From assembly GCA_024697185.1 (NCBI GenBank), contig JAILGB010000016.1:1-51066 (forward strand): a DNA stretch of 51,066 nt. Direction: 5' to 3'. Below the pieces are notes generated by a model. That model was given only the letters and a program-made list of their open reading frames with translations, made no database searches and had not been told where the DNA came from. This stretch comes from Opitutales bacterium (GTDB taxonomy: Bacteria > Verrucomicrobiota > Verrucomicrobiia > Opitutales > UBA953). The position numbers and the translations under genes are program-made. Each line of letters begins with the position of its first letter. Positions within the stretch are counted from its first letter, which is position 1. Below are positions 1-9,625 of this stretch, in pieces.

Positions 1-1220
1 GCGTTCCCGCGATTGAAAAGCCAGTCCCGGGCAGCGGGATCGTAATGCCAGGAACAATGAAAGGAGTGATTTGTTCCCGGGCGTTCTTCCAAAAACTCAA
101 AGTCCGAACAGGAGCCGTCGTTGTCGATATCGCCGAAGGTGAAGGTTTTGACGGGAACGCCGCCGAACGCGTAAAGCCCGCTTTGGGCGTCCTTGGCTCC
201 GACGTCGGCGGGCTTGTACCAGTCGATGCGAAACTTGTGCGCGGAGATTCGGACGACATTCATCAGTCCGTCCGTCAAAGACCAAACTTGCGCCAAATCG
301 CCGTTCCCGTCGGAAACGACATCGATGCCGAGCTGGGAAACGTTGAGTTCGACGCCCTCGCGGGAACGGATTTTGACGGCGTTCCCGTCAGCATCGTAGC
401 TGATCCGCGTGCGGTCGCCCAAAGTCTCCACAACACAGCCGTCGAGGATTTCAACCTGGTTGTCCGTCCAAACCGCCGTTCCCGCCGGACGGCCGTTTTC
501 GTAGGTATGGACGCGGCGGAGGGCATCTTCGATCACAACGTTCGTTCCCGAAAAACTCACGACCTTGCGCGTCATCGGATGAAGATAGCGCAAACACACG
601 CCCGAAAAAAGCGCATTGACGGGAACGCGGTCATAAATCCGCAGCGAACCTTTGGGAAAGCCCGCAGCAAACGGCGTTCCGCCGAAGGCTTGCGAAAAAT
701 CGATACTGCCGTTGCGGGCAGACGATGCCATGCCGCAGGAGCCGTCGCAGGAACATTCCTCGACGGGCGGGAACGTCTCGAACGGATCCATTACGCGGAT
801 TTTGACCTCAAGAAACCACGGACCGCCGATGGAATTGTAAGTAATGTGTAGCGGGAACGAGCCCGAATAGGCGCTCCCGTCCGTCTTGAAAAATGTTCTC
901 GAAGCCGGATGATTGAGCGTTGACGCGACCGAACCGACGCCTTCAATCGTGACTGTCGCATTGTCATCCGACTTGACCGAAATCCCGACGACTTTGCCGT
1001 TCAAATCAAGCGTCGTGTGCAAGTTCGCAGAAAAAACATTCTGAAAATAGGGCGCGTTCCCGCCAAAAGTCCAGGAATATTCGCGAAAATCACAATCCGA
1101 ATCCGCCGCCGCTCCCGTGTCATCAGTAACAGGAGCAAAATCCGCGGGAACATTGCCCGTCGGAACCCATGTTCCCGGGAACGGAGTCAATTGCTCCAGC
1201 GACGGATCTTGATCAGACAT
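1..1220 (-). CDS. RHS-repeat-like large protein, N-terminal 406 residues (runs off the window)
   Basis: An open minus-strand frame starts at an ATG at 1220 and has no stop before the window edge, so only the N-terminal part is visible. An AGGTG sits about 6 nt before the ATG and supports this start. There is no clear signal peptide. A Cys-rich patch (CSCDGSCG) near residue 155 is followed by a segment that resembles the N-terminal conserved region of RHS-type proteins from Verrucomicrobiota, then a YD-repeat-like motif (RTRISYDADGNAV) near residue 270 and a block around WYKPADVGAKD. RHS proteins are large, often secreted or toxin-carrying shells; the C-terminal part that would decide this lies outside the window. 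It carries about a dozen copies of the iterated word. Confidence 0.65.
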   Translation of the reverse strand, partial: MSDQDPSLEQLTPFPGTWVPTGNVPADFAPVTDDTGAAADSDCDFREYSWTFGGNAPYFQNVFSANLHTTLDLNGKVVGISVKSDDNATVTIEGVGSVASTLNHPASRTFFKTDGSAYSGSFPLHITYNSIGGPWFLEVKIRVMDPFETFPPVEECSCDGSCGMASSARNGSIDFSQAFGGTPFAAGFPKGSLRIYDRVPVNALFSGVCLRYLHPMTRKVVSFSGTNVVIEDALRRVHTYENGRPAGTAVWTDNQVEILDGCVVETLGDRTRISYDADGNAVKIRSREGVELNVSQLGIDVVSDGNGDLAQVWSLTDGLMNVVRISAHKFRIDWYKPADVGAKDAQSGLYAFGGVPVKTFTFGDIDNDGSCSDFEFLEERPGTNHSFHCSWHYDPAARDWLFNRGN

Positions 1221-1349
1221 AAAATCACCTGTTTCTATTGTTTTTTTAACAAATCGCTATTCCGGCGGGGTTGCCGGAAACCTCATTCAGTATCCTTAAA
1301 AAACTTCCCCGAGTCAAGAAAGTTTTTATCCCTCCCGCGGGAACGAAAT
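1221..1349. other. Intergenic gap between rsmD and the RHS-like gene
   Basis: The gap holds a short hairpin (TTCCGGC ... GCCGGAA, about 1260-1279) with no directly adjoining T-run on the minus strand, so it is at best a weak terminator for rsmD. A copy of the iterated word lies at about 1338. No confident promoter for the RHS-like gene was recognised. Confidence 0.4.
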
Positions 1350-1937
1350 TTAGATTTTGGCGAGGACGCTTGCTTGGGGTTGGTCTTTTCCTTTTTTGCC
1401 GATAATTTTGACGATCTGCCAATTGTTTGGTACGGGAACGTCAAAACCTGCCGGCGCTTCCAAAATAATTCTTGCCCAGTCTGTCGCGGGATCGATTAGC
1501 GTCGTCAAAAACTCCACCAATTTTGCCGTTTCCGTTTTTTGCCAAAGAGCCCATGGCGGGTCGCAAAAAATCAAATCGCAGACGGGCAGCGCGTGCTGTG
1601 CGGCTTTAAAAAGATCCAAGGTCCTGCATTCGATTTTCGGGAGATTTGTCGTTCCCGCGGTGCCGAGCGCTTTGAGGATTTGCGCGATATTTTTCTTTTG
1701 AGCGGCTGTTGCGGCGGCATTTTTATCGACGAGGCAGGCACTTTTTGCTCCGCGCGAAATCGCCTCAAGGGCATAGGCTCCCGTTCCCGCAAAAACATCC
1801 AGCACGCGCGCATCTTCGGGCAGATTGCCCAATGACGAAAAAACCGCCTCGCGAATATAGTCCGTCGCAGGACGGATTTCGCCCTTGCCAGGCAAAATCA
1901 AATTGATGCCTCGCGCCTTGCCTCCTGTGATTCTCAT
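1350..1937 (-). CDS. rsmD: 16S rRNA (guanine(966)-N2)-methyltransferase RsmD
   Basis: RsmD methylates G966 of 16S rRNA on the assembled small subunit, using SAM. The 195-residue length is normal. The protein begins with the family's typical [10 protein letters not shown] start, has the SAM-binding VLDVFAGTGAYALEA at about 45-59 and the catalytic DPPW motif (usual form DPPY/F/W) at 126-129. Its ATG overlaps the stop of the upstream cca gene in an ATGA, so the two are translationally coupled. It is the last gene of the long minus-strand run that starts at infA. Confidence 0.93.
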   Translation of the reverse strand: MRITGGKARGINLILPGKGEIRPATDYIREAVFSSLGNLPEDARVLDVFAGTGAYALEAISRGAKSACLVDKNAAATAAQKKNIAQILKALGTAGTTNLPKIECRTLDLFKAAQHALPVCDLIFCDPPWALWQKTETAKLVEFLTTLIDPATDWARIILEAPAGFDVPVPNNWQIVKIIGKKGKDQPQASVLAKI

Positions 1938-3346
1938 TTTGTTTCAAGCAATTTTTTCAAAAAAACGATCCCGTCTTCGTGACTGAAAAATTTCCCGTCG
2001 AGTTGCGCCTCAAAACATTGGTCCAAAATTTCCTTCATTTGCGGTCCCGGCTTAATGCCGTTTGCAATCAGATCGCGACCGCGAAGAATGGGCTTCGGCG
2101 CACAGTCTTTAACGCCGAGGCGGGCGACAGCCGCATTCAGCCAAGCTTCCGTCTCCTTAAAATCTTGGCTGTTGTGAAAATTGCTCCCGCAAGCGTCCGC
2201 CTGACAGACGCGCAAAAGCCGATCGACGCGCAAAACTGCCTGCGCCAAGCGTCTCACCGCTCCGTCGCTCGCACCCGCCAAAAAAATCGCACGCGGGCGC
2301 ATATGCGCCTTTACCAGCCGAACGACATCTTCGACCAAACGCGTTTCCTGCGTCATCCGTCCGAGAAAATTTCTTGTCGGCTCTTCGCCGCGAACTTCGT
2401 GACCGTAGGAATGAATCCGTCCGTCCTTGCCGCGAAAAGTCGTCGCCGGCTTGCCAAAATCATGACAAAGGACGGCAAAACCGACCGCTTCGTTTTCCGC
2501 CTGAAAATCAAATTCCGACGGCGTTCCCGCAGCGCGATTTTGGGCAAAGACATCAAGGCATTGCAAGGTATGATTCCAAACGTCGCCCTCCGGATGCCAA
2601 TACGGATCCTGCTCGCAGCCGATCAATGCGGCGAGTTCGGGGAAATAGCGCACCCAGCCGCAGTCGCGGAGAAATGTGAGTCCGGCGGAAATTTTTTTCC
2701 CTTTGACGAGCAATTTGCTCCATTCTTCAAAAATGCGTTCCCGCGAAAGATTTTCGATTGTGATCGTTTTGCAGAGTTCCAGCGTTTCCGGTGCAATTTT
2801 CAAATCAAAACGGGCGATAAACTGCATTGCCCGCAAAACTCTCAGCGGATCTTCGACAAATGCCGGCGACGTGTGGCGCAACGTGCGGGAACGCAAATCT
2901 CCGATTCCCCCGTAAGGGTCGATCACTTCCTCTGTCAGCGGATCATAATAAATCGCGTTGACGGTAAAATCCCGCCGTGCCGCCGCCTCCGCAATCGTCA
3001 TATCGGGATCGCCCTCGACAACAAAGGCCTTGTGCCCGGTGCCGCACTTGGATTCGCGACGCGGGATCGCAATGTCAAAAGGGAAATCGTGAATTTTGAA
3101 AACGCCGAAGGAGCGTCCCGCGACATTGTAGCGGATAGAAAGTTCCCGAAGCAATTTTTCGATTTTGGCGGGGACGATTTTGTAAACTTCGACATCAAAA
3201 TCGATCAGCCGCTCGTCGCCCGACAATGCGTCGCGCACGGCTCCGCCCACGATCAAGGCGCGCCCGCCGAGTTCCCGCACGCGTTCAAAAAAACGCCAGA
3301 TTTGCGGGAACGCTTCCAATTGGGATTTGAGATTTATGCCGGGCAT
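1934..3346 (-). CDS. cca: CCA-adding tRNA nucleotidyltransferase / poly(A) polymerase family with HD domain
   Basis: The N-terminal nucleotidyltransferase domain shows GGAVRD at 34-39 and the metal-binding pair in DFDVE at about 49-53, as in class II tRNA nucleotidyltransferases, which add or repair the 3' CCA of tRNA. A C-terminal HD phosphohydrolase-type domain carries LCHDFGKP near residue 285. The ATG at 3346 was chosen; a GTG directly before it (3349) is the other possible start. It lies 17 nt after cysE and overlaps rsmD by four bases. The HD domain could add phosphatase activity, as in the E. coli enzyme, but that is not certain from sequence. Confidence 0.88.
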   Translation of the reverse strand: MPGINLKSQLEAFPQIWRFFERVRELGGRALIVGGAVRDALSGDERLIDFDVEVYKIVPAKIEKLLRELSIRYNVAGRSFGVFKIHDFPFDIAIPRRESKCGTGHKAFVVEGDPDMTIAEAAARRDFTVNAIYYDPLTEEVIDPYGGIGDLRSRTLRHTSPAFVEDPLRVLRAMQFIARFDLKIAPETLELCKTITIENLSRERIFEEWSKLLVKGKKISAGLTFLRDCGWVRYFPELAALIGCEQDPYWHPEGDVWNHTLQCLDVFAQNRAAGTPSEFDFQAENEAVGFAVLCHDFGKPATTFRGKDGRIHSYGHEVRGEEPTRNFLGRMTQETRLVEDVVRLVKAHMRPRAIFLAGASDGAVRRLAQAVLRVDRLLRVCQADACGSNFHNSQDFKETEAWLNAAVARLGVKDCAPKPILRGRDLIANGIKPGPQMKEILDQCFEAQLDGKFFSHEDGIVFLKKLLETK

Positions 3347-3362
3347 CACGGGAACGGGATTT

Positions 3363-4169
3363 TTAGGAAAGTTTGTGATTCATCGCCAACGCAGGATCCG
3401 CCTCTGAAGAAACGCCCACAATCTTGGCGGGAACGCCGGCGACGGTCGTGTGCGCGGGAACGTCTTCGAGAACGACGGAGCCGGCACCGATTTTAGCGCA
3501 TTCGCCGATTGTGATATTGCCCAAAATTTTTGCGCCAGCGCCGATCAAAACACCGGAACGGACTTTCGGGTGCCGGTTGCCGACTTCCTTACCGTTGCCG
3601 CCGAGTGTCACCGCGTGAAGGATGGAGACATTGTTGTCGAGCACCGCCGTCTCGCCGGCGACAAAACCCGTGGCGTGGTCGAGAAAAATCCCGCAGCCGA
3701 TTTTTGCCGCCGGATGAATATCAACAGCCAAAATCTCCGACGAACGACTCTGCAAAAACGCCGCGACAAAACGGCGTTCCCGCGTCCAAAAATAATGGGC
3801 GACGCGATAAGTGGCGATTGCCAAAAAACCTTTGAACCACAAAAAAGCGATCAGGGCGTTTTCACAGGCGGGATCGCGTTCGACCGTCGCCGCAATATCG
3901 TTTTGAGACTGGATCAAAATAAAGGGATCGCCCACAAAAGCTTCGCGGCAGAGGGCACCCACATCGACATATTCCTTATCGGTATATGAAATTTTTCGTG
4001 CGATGCGCGCCGCCAGCGCGTCCGCAAAATTTTCGCGCTCGAGCACAAAGTTTCGCAGGGCTTCCGACAGTGCGGGTTCGCGCTCGTAAACGTTTTTCGC
4101 TTCTGCGAGCAGCTGCTGCCACAGATCGATTTTTTCATTGATGGCGCCGACGTCGTTTGGGCAGTTCAT
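3363..4169 (-). CDS. cysE: Serine O-acetyltransferase
   Basis: CysE acetylates L-serine with acetyl-CoA, the first step of cysteine synthesis. The 268-residue protein has the helical N-terminal domain followed by a left-handed beta-helix with hexapeptide repeats from about residue 150, the active-site DHATGF, HAVTLGG and the family's closing GVPAKIVG. It starts 7 nt after acnA and is followed at 13-16 nt by cca, so it sits in the same minus-strand transcript. No cysK is present in the window. Confidence 0.92.
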   Translation of the reverse strand: MNCPNDVGAINEKIDLWQQLLAEAKNVYEREPALSEALRNFVLERENFADALAARIARKISYTDKEYVDVGALCREAFVGDPFILIQSQNDIAATVERDPACENALIAFLWFKGFLAIATYRVAHYFWTRERRFVAAFLQSRSSEILAVDIHPAAKIGCGIFLDHATGFVAGETAVLDNNVSILHAVTLGGNGKEVGNRHPKVRSGVLIGAGAKILGNITIGECAKIGAGSVVLEDVPAHTTVAGVPAKIVGVSSEADPALAMNHKLS

Positions 4170-4176
4170 AAAAAGC

Positions 4177-6834
4177 TCACTTCAAAATTTTTCTCAAAAC
4201 ATAGGGCAAGATGCCTCCGTTGGCGAAATAGAGGCTCTCGGCGACGGTATCGATGCGGCATAGCAATGTTGTTTTTACGACTTCGCCGTTGCTGCGCCGG
4301 ATAACGAGTTCGACTTCCTGTTTCGGGCTTACGGGATTTTGGAGTCCGACGAGATCGAAGGTTTCGTCGCCGGTGAGTCCGAGCGTTTCCGCGTTGGCGC
4401 CGCCGGTAAATTGCAGTGGCAAGACGCCCATTCCGATCAGGTTGGAGCGGTGAATGCGTTCGAAACTCTGCGCCACGACTGCGCGCACGCCGAGGAGCGC
4501 CGCGCCCTTTGCCGCCCAATCGCGCGACGAACCCATGCCGTAATCGACGCCGGCAAAAACGATCAAGGGCGTTCCCGAAGCTTTGTAAGCCTGACTCGCC
4601 TCAAAAATTGTCATCGGCGTTCCCGCGGGCTGCAATTTGGTGAAACCGCCCTCTTTGCCGTCCGCCATTTTGTTTTTAATCCGGACATTGGCAAACGTGC
4701 CGCGCACCATGATGCGGTCGTTCCCGCGGCGGGAGCCGTAAGTGTTAAATTTTTCGCGGGGAATATCGCGTTCGAGCAGATATTTTCCTGCCGGGCTGTC
4801 GGGAGCGAAAGCGCCTGCCGGGGAAATGTGGTCGGTCGTCACCGAATCCCCGAGAATGGCGAGCGGTCGCATCCCTTCAAATTTTTGCGCCGGCGGGAGC
4901 GCCATTTCAAAACCGTCAAAATACGGCGGAAGCTGCACGTAGGTGGAGTCTTCGCGCCAGCCGAACAAAGCGCCCGTCGTCGCGGGAACGGAATCCCATT
5001 CGCTCGTGGCGTCGGCAAAACTTGAATAGCGGCGCGCGAACATTTCCGGGCGGATCGTCACGGACGCCACTTTGTCGATTTCCGCCTGAGTCGGCCAGAT
5101 GTCTTTCAAAAATACGGCGTTCCCGTCGCGGTCTGTTCCCAGGGCTTCGCGCTCCAGGTCGATGTCCACGCGTCCGGCGATCGCGAAGGCGACGACGAGA
5201 GGCGGCGACATGAGGAAATTGGATTTGATCAGCGGGTGAATGCGGGCTTCGAAGTTGCGGTTACCGGAGAGGACGCTCGCGGTAACGAGATTTTTTTCAC
5301 GAATCTGTTTTTCGATCTCCGGAGCGAGCGGTCCCGAATTGCCGATACAGGTCGTGCAGCCGTATCCGACGAGATTGAATCCGAGTTTGTCCAAATAGGG
5401 CGTCAGCCCGGCGGCATTGAGATAATCGGTCACCACGCGCGAACCCGGCGCCAGGGACGTTTTGACGTGCGCGGGAACGACGAGTCCTTTTTCGACAGCT
5501 TTTTTTGCCAAAAGTCCGGCGCCGATCAAAACAGCGGGATTTGACGTATTGGTGCAACTCGTAATCGCCGCCACGACAATCGAGCCGTTTTTGAGCGTTC
5601 CCGCGGGAACGGGAGCGTCGTTTTTGGAGCCGCAAAACGTTTCAAACACATTTTTCAAATCCCGGAGCTCGATGCGGTCTTGCGGGCGTTTGGGACCTGC
5701 GACGGAACGGGTGATGGAGGTGAGGTCGATTTCGATCACCTTGCTGTAATCGACATCGCCTTCCTTGGGCATGCCGAAAAGTCCCTGTGCGCTGAGATAA
5801 TCGCGGATGAGCGCGAGTTTTGACGCGTCGCGTCCCGTGAGACGCAGGTATTCGAGCGTTTTTTCGTCAACGGGGAAAAATCCCATTGTCGCGCCATATT
5901 CCGGAGCCATGTTGGCGACGGTCGCGCGATCGGCAAGCGAAAGGCTCTCGGCGCCTTCGCCAAAAAATTCCACGAATTTGCCGACGACTTTCGCCTCGCG
6001 CAAAATCTGGGTGACGCGCAAGGCCAAATCGGTCGCCAAAATGCCGTCCGGCAAATGCCCTTTGAGGTGAACGCCGATGACTTCGGGCGTCTGAAAACAG
6101 ACGGGCTGTCCCAGCATTCCTGCCTCCGCCTCGATCCCGCCGACGCCCCAGCCGACGACACCGATGCCGTTGACCATCGTCGTATGAGAGTCCGTTCCCA
6201 CGACAGAGTCCGGGTAAAAGATCGTTCCCGCAGACGTTTCTTTTTCAAAAACGACGCGCGCCAGATATTCCAGATTGACCTGATGGCAGATTCCGACGGC
6301 GGGAGGAACGACAGAAAAAGTCTTAAAGGCGCCCTGCCCCCATTTCAGCAATTCATAGCGTTCGGTATTGCGATAAAAATCTTTTTCGATATTTTTTTTG
6401 AACGCGTCGGGCGTTCCCGCAAAATCCACCTGCACGGAATGATCGACGACGAGATCCATCGGCACGAGCGGCTCGATGAGCGCGGGATCGCGCCCCAAGC
6501 CGTGAACAGCCTCGCGCATCGCCGCCAGGTCCACAATCAGCGCCACGCCCGTCAAATCCTGCAGAATGACGCGCGCCACCGTAAAGGGGACTTCCGTATC
6601 GCAGGCGGGAGCGACGGCGTTCCATTGCGCCAGATTCCGGACATCACGTTCCGTGACGGCGATCCCGTCGCAGTTGCGCAGGAGGGATTCCAAAATAACG
6701 CGCAGGCAGACGGGCAGACGGGAAATTTTGCCGAGTCCCTGCTGTTCGAGCGCCGGAAGACTGTAATAAAAACCTTTTTTGCCCGATGACGGGCTGTTCA
6801 ATTCGCGTAATGTTTGAAATGGATTGTTGATCAT
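4177..6834 (-). CDS. acnA: Aconitate hydratase A
   Basis: Interconverts citrate and isocitrate in the TCA cycle through a [4Fe-4S] cluster. The 885-residue length is that of the AcnA/IRP family. Cluster-ligand cysteines are visible in SCTNTSNP and in [10 protein letters not shown] in the middle of the protein, and the C-terminal swivel domain has [13 protein letters not shown]. The preceding gene ends 6 nt upstream, so it is co-transcribed with the PLP-binding protein and cysE. AcnA proteins of this type can also bind RNA when they lose the cluster; nothing in the sequence decides this. Confidence 0.95.
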   Translation of the reverse strand: MINNPFQTLRELNSPSSGKKGFYYSLPALEQQGLGKISRLPVCLRVILESLLRNCDGIAVTERDVRNLAQWNAVAPACDTEVPFTVARVILQDLTGVALIVDLAAMREAVHGLGRDPALIEPLVPMDLVVDHSVQVDFAGTPDAFKKNIEKDFYRNTERYELLKWGQGAFKTFSVVPPAVGICHQVNLEYLARVVFEKETSAGTIFYPDSVVGTDSHTTMVNGIGVVGWGVGGIEAEAGMLGQPVCFQTPEVIGVHLKGHLPDGILATDLALRVTQILREAKVVGKFVEFFGEGAESLSLADRATVANMAPEYGATMGFFPVDEKTLEYLRLTGRDASKLALIRDYLSAQGLFGMPKEGDVDYSKVIEIDLTSITRSVAGPKRPQDRIELRDLKNVFETFCGSKNDAPVPAGTLKNGSIVVAAITSCTNTSNPAVLIGAGLLAKKAVEKGLVVPAHVKTSLAPGSRVVTDYLNAAGLTPYLDKLGFNLVGYGCTTCIGNSGPLAPEIEKQIREKNLVTASVLSGNRNFEARIHPLIKSNFLMSPPLVVAFAIAGRVDIDLEREALGTDRDGNAVFLKDIWPTQAEIDKVASVTIRPEMFARRYSSFADATSEWDSVPATTGALFGWREDSTYVQLPPYFDGFEMALPPAQKFEGMRPLAILGDSVTTDHISPAGAFAPDSPAGKYLLERDIPREKFNTYGSRRGNDRIMVRGTFANVRIKNKMADGKEGGFTKLQPAGTPMTIFEASQAYKASGTPLIVFAGVDYGMGSSRDWAAKGAALLGVRAVVAQSFERIHRSNLIGMGVLPLQFTGGANAETLGLTGDETFDLVGLQNPVSPKQEVELVIRRSNGEVVKTTLLCRIDTVAESLYFANGGILPYVLRKILK

Positions 6835-6840
6835 AAAACT

Positions 6841-7566
6841 TTAAAGATAGACACGTTCCCCGAAAAGAGCGGTTCCCACGCGGACCATTGTCGATCCCGC
6901 GGCGATGGCGGGTTCGAGGTCGTGAGACATTCCCATCGAAAGTTCCGTTAACGGCAAGGCAAATTCCGCCGCCAAGCGGTCGCGCCAATCGCGCAGGGTT
7001 TCAAAAGCTTTTGCCGCCACAAGCAACGAATCGTCGTCAATCGGCGCCACGCACATAAAACCCTCGGGCTGCAAATGCCGCGTCGCCAAAACCGCCTCAA
7101 GCAATTTTTTTAAAGTCCCCAAGTCCGCCGTCCCGAATTTTGCCGGATCACAACCGGGATTTGCCTGCAACAAAATCGGCAGTGCCGCGCGCCCCTGCGC
7201 CTCGCAAGCCTTGTCAAGCTTGGCGACCAAGTCAAGCGAATCCACCGATTGGATCCGGTCAAAAAGCGCGACCGCCTTTTTAGCCTTGTTGCTCTGCAAA
7301 TGCCCAATCAGCTCCCAGCGCAAATCCGCCGTTTTCGCGAGCGCCTCAAACGCCGGACGTTTTTCCGCCGTCTCCTGAACACGATTTTCGCCGACAGCGG
7401 CAAAACCGCAACGGGCGGCAAAAAGCGGCGCCTCCGCCGGGTGGTTTTTTGTAACCGGCAACAGTCGGACTTCGTCGTTCCCGCGACCGCTTTTCTCACA
7501 AGCCGCCGCAATTCGCTCGCGCACGCGCGCGACATTTTCCTCGAATGTCGAAAAATTGACCATCAT
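6841..7566 (-). CDS. PLP homeostasis protein of the YggS/PLPBP family
   Basis: A single-domain alanine-racemase-like TIM barrel that binds pyridoxal 5'-phosphate and keeps vitamin B6 balanced; it has no known catalytic activity. The PLP lysine is Lys40 in LLPVTKNHP (numbered from the chosen start), and the end has the conserved LSMGMSHDLEPAIAAGSTMVRVGTALFG pattern in part (LSMGMSHD, STMVRVG). The ATG pair at 7566/7563 was preferred over a TTG 27 nt upstream (7593), which would add an unconserved leader. It lies just after infA and just before acnA. Confidence 0.9.
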   Translation of the reverse strand: MMVNFSTFEENVARVRERIAAACEKSGRGNDEVRLLPVTKNHPAEAPLFAARCGFAAVGENRVQETAEKRPAFEALAKTADLRWELIGHLQSNKAKKAVALFDRIQSVDSLDLVAKLDKACEAQGRAALPILLQANPGCDPAKFGTADLGTLKKLLEAVLATRHLQPEGFMCVAPIDDDSLLVAAKAFETLRDWRDRLAAEFALPLTELSMGMSHDLEPAIAAGSTMVRVGTALFGERVYL

Positions 7567-7608
7567 AAAAAACGGGAAAGGGCGCGCGAGCAAAAAATAG
7601 CGCGAAAA

Positions 7609-7890
7609 CTATTTTCTGCGGGGCGGCATGCTGCGTTTGAGCGGTCCCGCCGGCGCCTGGGCTGCCGCATTTCGGACGCGATAAACGATGCGGGCTTGCG
7701 AAAGATCCTTGGGATCGATTTCCACACGCACGACATCCCCTTCGATGATGCGGATAAAATTTTTGCGCAACTTGCCGGAAAGATACGCGAGCACCACGTA
7801 TTTGTTGGGCAATTCCACCCGAAACATCGTTCCCGGCAAAACAGCGACGATTTTGCCTTCAAGTTCTAAAAGACCGTCCGAATTTGGCAT
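7609..7890 (-). CDS. infA: Translation initiation factor IF-1 with basic C-terminal tail
   Basis: IF-1 occupies the ribosomal A site during initiation. Residues 1-72 are the usual OB fold (LELEGKIVAVLPG, FRVELPNK, GKLRKNFIRIIEGDVVRVEI). The protein is 93 residues, about 20 longer than the usual 72, with an Ala/Pro/Arg/Lys-rich tail ending MPPRRK. The 32-nt leader before the ATG is A/T-rich and has no clear Shine-Dalgarno. A -10-like TATAAT lies at 7923-7928. Confidence 0.93.
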   Translation of the reverse strand: MPNSDGLLELEGKIVAVLPGTMFRVELPNKYVVLAYLSGKLRKNFIRIIEGDVVRVEIDPKDLSQARIVYRVRNAAAQAPAGPLKRSMPPRRK

Positions 7891-7922
7891 ATATATTAGT
7901 TGAAATTTTCTTGTAATTACCT

Positions 7923-7951
7923 ATTATACTATGCTTATTGACGGGAACGGG
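7923..7951 (-). promoter_or_regulatory. Putative infA promoter
   Basis: A perfect TATAAT reads on the minus strand at 7923-7928, about 32 nt before the infA ATG. The -35 at 17-bp spacing (CCGTTC) is poor and falls on a copy of the iterated word (7942-7949). Confidence 0.4.
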
Positions 7952-8000
7952 CAATAAAAAAGAGCGAAAAACGGAGGAAATAAAATTTTTGTTTTTCACA

Positions 8001-8036
8001 AAAAAGCGTTCCCGCGATTTTGACGGGAACGCCTTT
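8001..8036 (-). terminator. Intrinsic terminator of the ketoacyl synthase-acpP operon, built from an inverted motif pair
   Basis: GCGTTCCCG (8006-8014) and CGGGAACGC (8024-8032) form a perfect 9-bp stem with a 9-nt loop. On the minus strand it is followed by a T-run, 26 nt after the acpP stop. Confidence 0.8.
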
Positions 8037-8062
8037 TCAAGTTTTTATTTTTTAGGGAAAGC

Positions 8063-8320
8063 TTAGATTCCTTTTTCTGCAAATTTCGGAGCCAGATATT
8101 CGGCGCAGCTGTCGAGGGACGCGAGACGCGGGTAGTCGCCTTCGGGGACTTCGATGCCGTATTTTTTGCGAAGCTCCATCACAATGTCCAAAAAGTCCAT
8201 CGAGTCGAGCGAGAGTTGGTCGCGCAGGCGCAGGTCGGGCTTGACATTGCTGAGATCTTCGTCCGGAGCGATTTCCGCCACAATGTCGAGAACGATTTTT
8301 TTGATAGATTCTGCTGTCAT
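8063..8320 (-). CDS. Acyl carrier protein (AcpP-like)
   Basis: The 85-residue protein is an acidic four-helix acyl carrier protein. The 4'-phosphopantetheine attachment serine is Ser40 in LSLDSMDFLDI. It follows the ketoacyl synthase by 17 nt and is closed by a terminator. The match to housekeeping AcpP is moderate (DSMDF rather than DSLD(T/V)VEL), so it may serve a dedicated pathway with its partner synthase. No Shine-Dalgarno is seen; the leader is A/T-rich. Confidence 0.88.
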   Translation of the reverse strand: MTAESIKKIVLDIVAEIAPDEDLSNVKPDLRLRDQLSLDSMDFLDIVMELRKKYGIEVPEGDYPRLASLDSCAEYLAPKFAEKGI

Positions 8321-8337
8321 ATTTTTATAGTTTTTGA

Positions 8338-9576
8338 TTAATGATTAAATTTTTTGACGATAAGTGTCGAATTGATCCCGAGCATACCGAAAGAATTGTT
8401 CAGGATATATTCGACCTTGTCCGCCTTTTGCGGCTTGCCGACGACGAGAGTCGGGAAAGAGCAGTCGGGATCGAGTTCGTCGATATTGATGCAGGGGTGG
8501 ACGAGATTGTCCTCGAAGGCGCCGAGATTGCCCGCGAGTTCGAGCGTTCCCGCCGCGCCCATACAGTGGCCGATAAAACCTTTTGTGTTGTTGACATAGG
8601 TCGTCGGGCAATCGGCAAAGACATCGCGCATCGCGATCATTTCCTGCACATCGCCCTTTGACGTTCCCGTGGCGTGCGTGTTGACGATATCGATTTGTTG
8701 CGGCGTCAGTCCGGCGCGTTTGAGAGCCGCACGCATGCACTCCGCCTGGCGGACAGGATCGGGCAAAACCGTATCGCCGGCATCGGAATTGATGTGCCAG
8801 CCGACGATTTCGCAAATAATCTTCGCTCCGCGCGCCAAGGCGTCTTCGAGACGTTCGAGCGTATAAAGACAGCCGCCTTCGGAAATCACGATACCGTTGC
8901 GGGACTTGTCAAAGGGACGCGAAGCCTTATTGGGATCTTCGTGGGCGGCGAGCGCCGTCTGGTTTTTGAAACCTGCAAAAATGCCGAATGTTCCCGGCGA
9001 CTCGGAAACGCCGCCGGCGATCGCCAGATCGACTTCACCCAACTGAAGCATTTGCGCCGCCTGGATCAATCCCGCATTGCCCGCAGCACAAGCCGCTCCG
9101 ATCGTATAATGCGGTCCCGTGATCCCCATATTGATGGTGATCTCGCCCGCCGGGTTGTTGGCGACGGTGCGCGGATTGTGGTGGTGACTCCAAAACTTGG
9201 TGTCGTAGCCGAACTGGGAAATCGTGTAGATTTCGTTTTCCGTCTCAACATTGCCGTGCTCCGTCGTGCCGACATAAACGCCGATGCGAGACTTGTCAAA
9301 ATGTTCAAAGTCAATGCCGGCGTCCTTGATCGCCTCGTGAGCGCAATAAATGCCGATTGAACCTGCCCGCGTCGAGGTTCTCAATTCGCGACGCGACTGG
9401 TAGCGCGTCTTTTCATAATCGCAAATCCCCGCCGGATGCTTGCCCATATAGCGCACATCGATCAAAGAAATATTCGCCTTCCCCGCCAACAGATTAGCGC
9501 GAAATTCTGCAATATTGTTGCCGTTGGGAGCCGTCAAACCCACACCGGTGACCACAATGCGCGAAAGCATTTTCAT
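8338..9576 (-). CDS. Beta-ketoacyl-ACP synthase, KAS I/II (FabF-like)
   Basis: The thiolase-fold enzyme condenses malonyl-ACP with an acyl chain. All catalytic residues are present: Cys163 in GAACAAGNAG, His301 in NTHATGT, Lys332 and His337 in KGFIGHCMGAAG. The 412-residue length is standard. The segment around 130-150 (HHHNPRTVANNPAGEI) departs from the usual FabF NM-containing loop near the acyl pocket, so its chain specificity may not be the housekeeping one. It has its own promoter behind mnmA and forms a two-gene unit with the acyl carrier protein. No fabD, fabG or fabZ is adjacent. Confidence 0.85.
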   Translation of the reverse strand: MKMLSRIVVTGVGLTAPNGNNIAEFRANLLAGKANISLIDVRYMGKHPAGICDYEKTRYQSRRELRTSTRAGSIGIYCAHEAIKDAGIDFEHFDKSRIGVYVGTTEHGNVETENEIYTISQFGYDTKFWSHHHNPRTVANNPAGEITINMGITGPHYTIGAACAAGNAGLIQAAQMLQLGEVDLAIAGGVSESPGTFGIFAGFKNQTALAAHEDPNKASRPFDKSRNGIVISEGGCLYTLERLEDALARGAKIICEIVGWHINSDAGDTVLPDPVRQAECMRAALKRAGLTPQQIDIVNTHATGTSKGDVQEMIAMRDVFADCPTTYVNNTKGFIGHCMGAAGTLELAGNLGAFEDNLVHPCINIDELDPDCSFPTLVVGKPQKADKVEYILNNSFGMLGINSTLIVKKFNH

Positions 9577-9585
9577 AATCTAAGT

Positions 9586-9614
9586 ATTAAAACATAATTC
9601 GACAGGTCTGTCAA
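9586..9614 (-). promoter_or_regulatory. Putative promoter of the ketoacyl synthase-acpP operon (near-leaderless)
   Basis: TTGACA (9609-9614) and TTTAAT (9586-9591) on the minus strand are spaced by 17 bp. Only 9 nt separate the -10 box from the ATG at 9576, so the transcript would start at or within a few bases of the ATG. Confidence 0.65.
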
Positions 9615-9625
9615 AGGGAGACGCC

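Noticed and set aside
45-851. A 268-codon plus-strand open frame at the left edge
   Set aside because: The minus strand of the same segment is open from an ATG with a ribosome binding site and encodes a recognisable RHS-like sequence; the plus-strand frame has no known motif and is a shadow.
1979-3496. A 505-codon plus-strand open frame opposite cca
   Set aside because: It is the antisense shadow of a clear tRNA nucleotidyltransferase gene; long shadows are common here because of the base composition.
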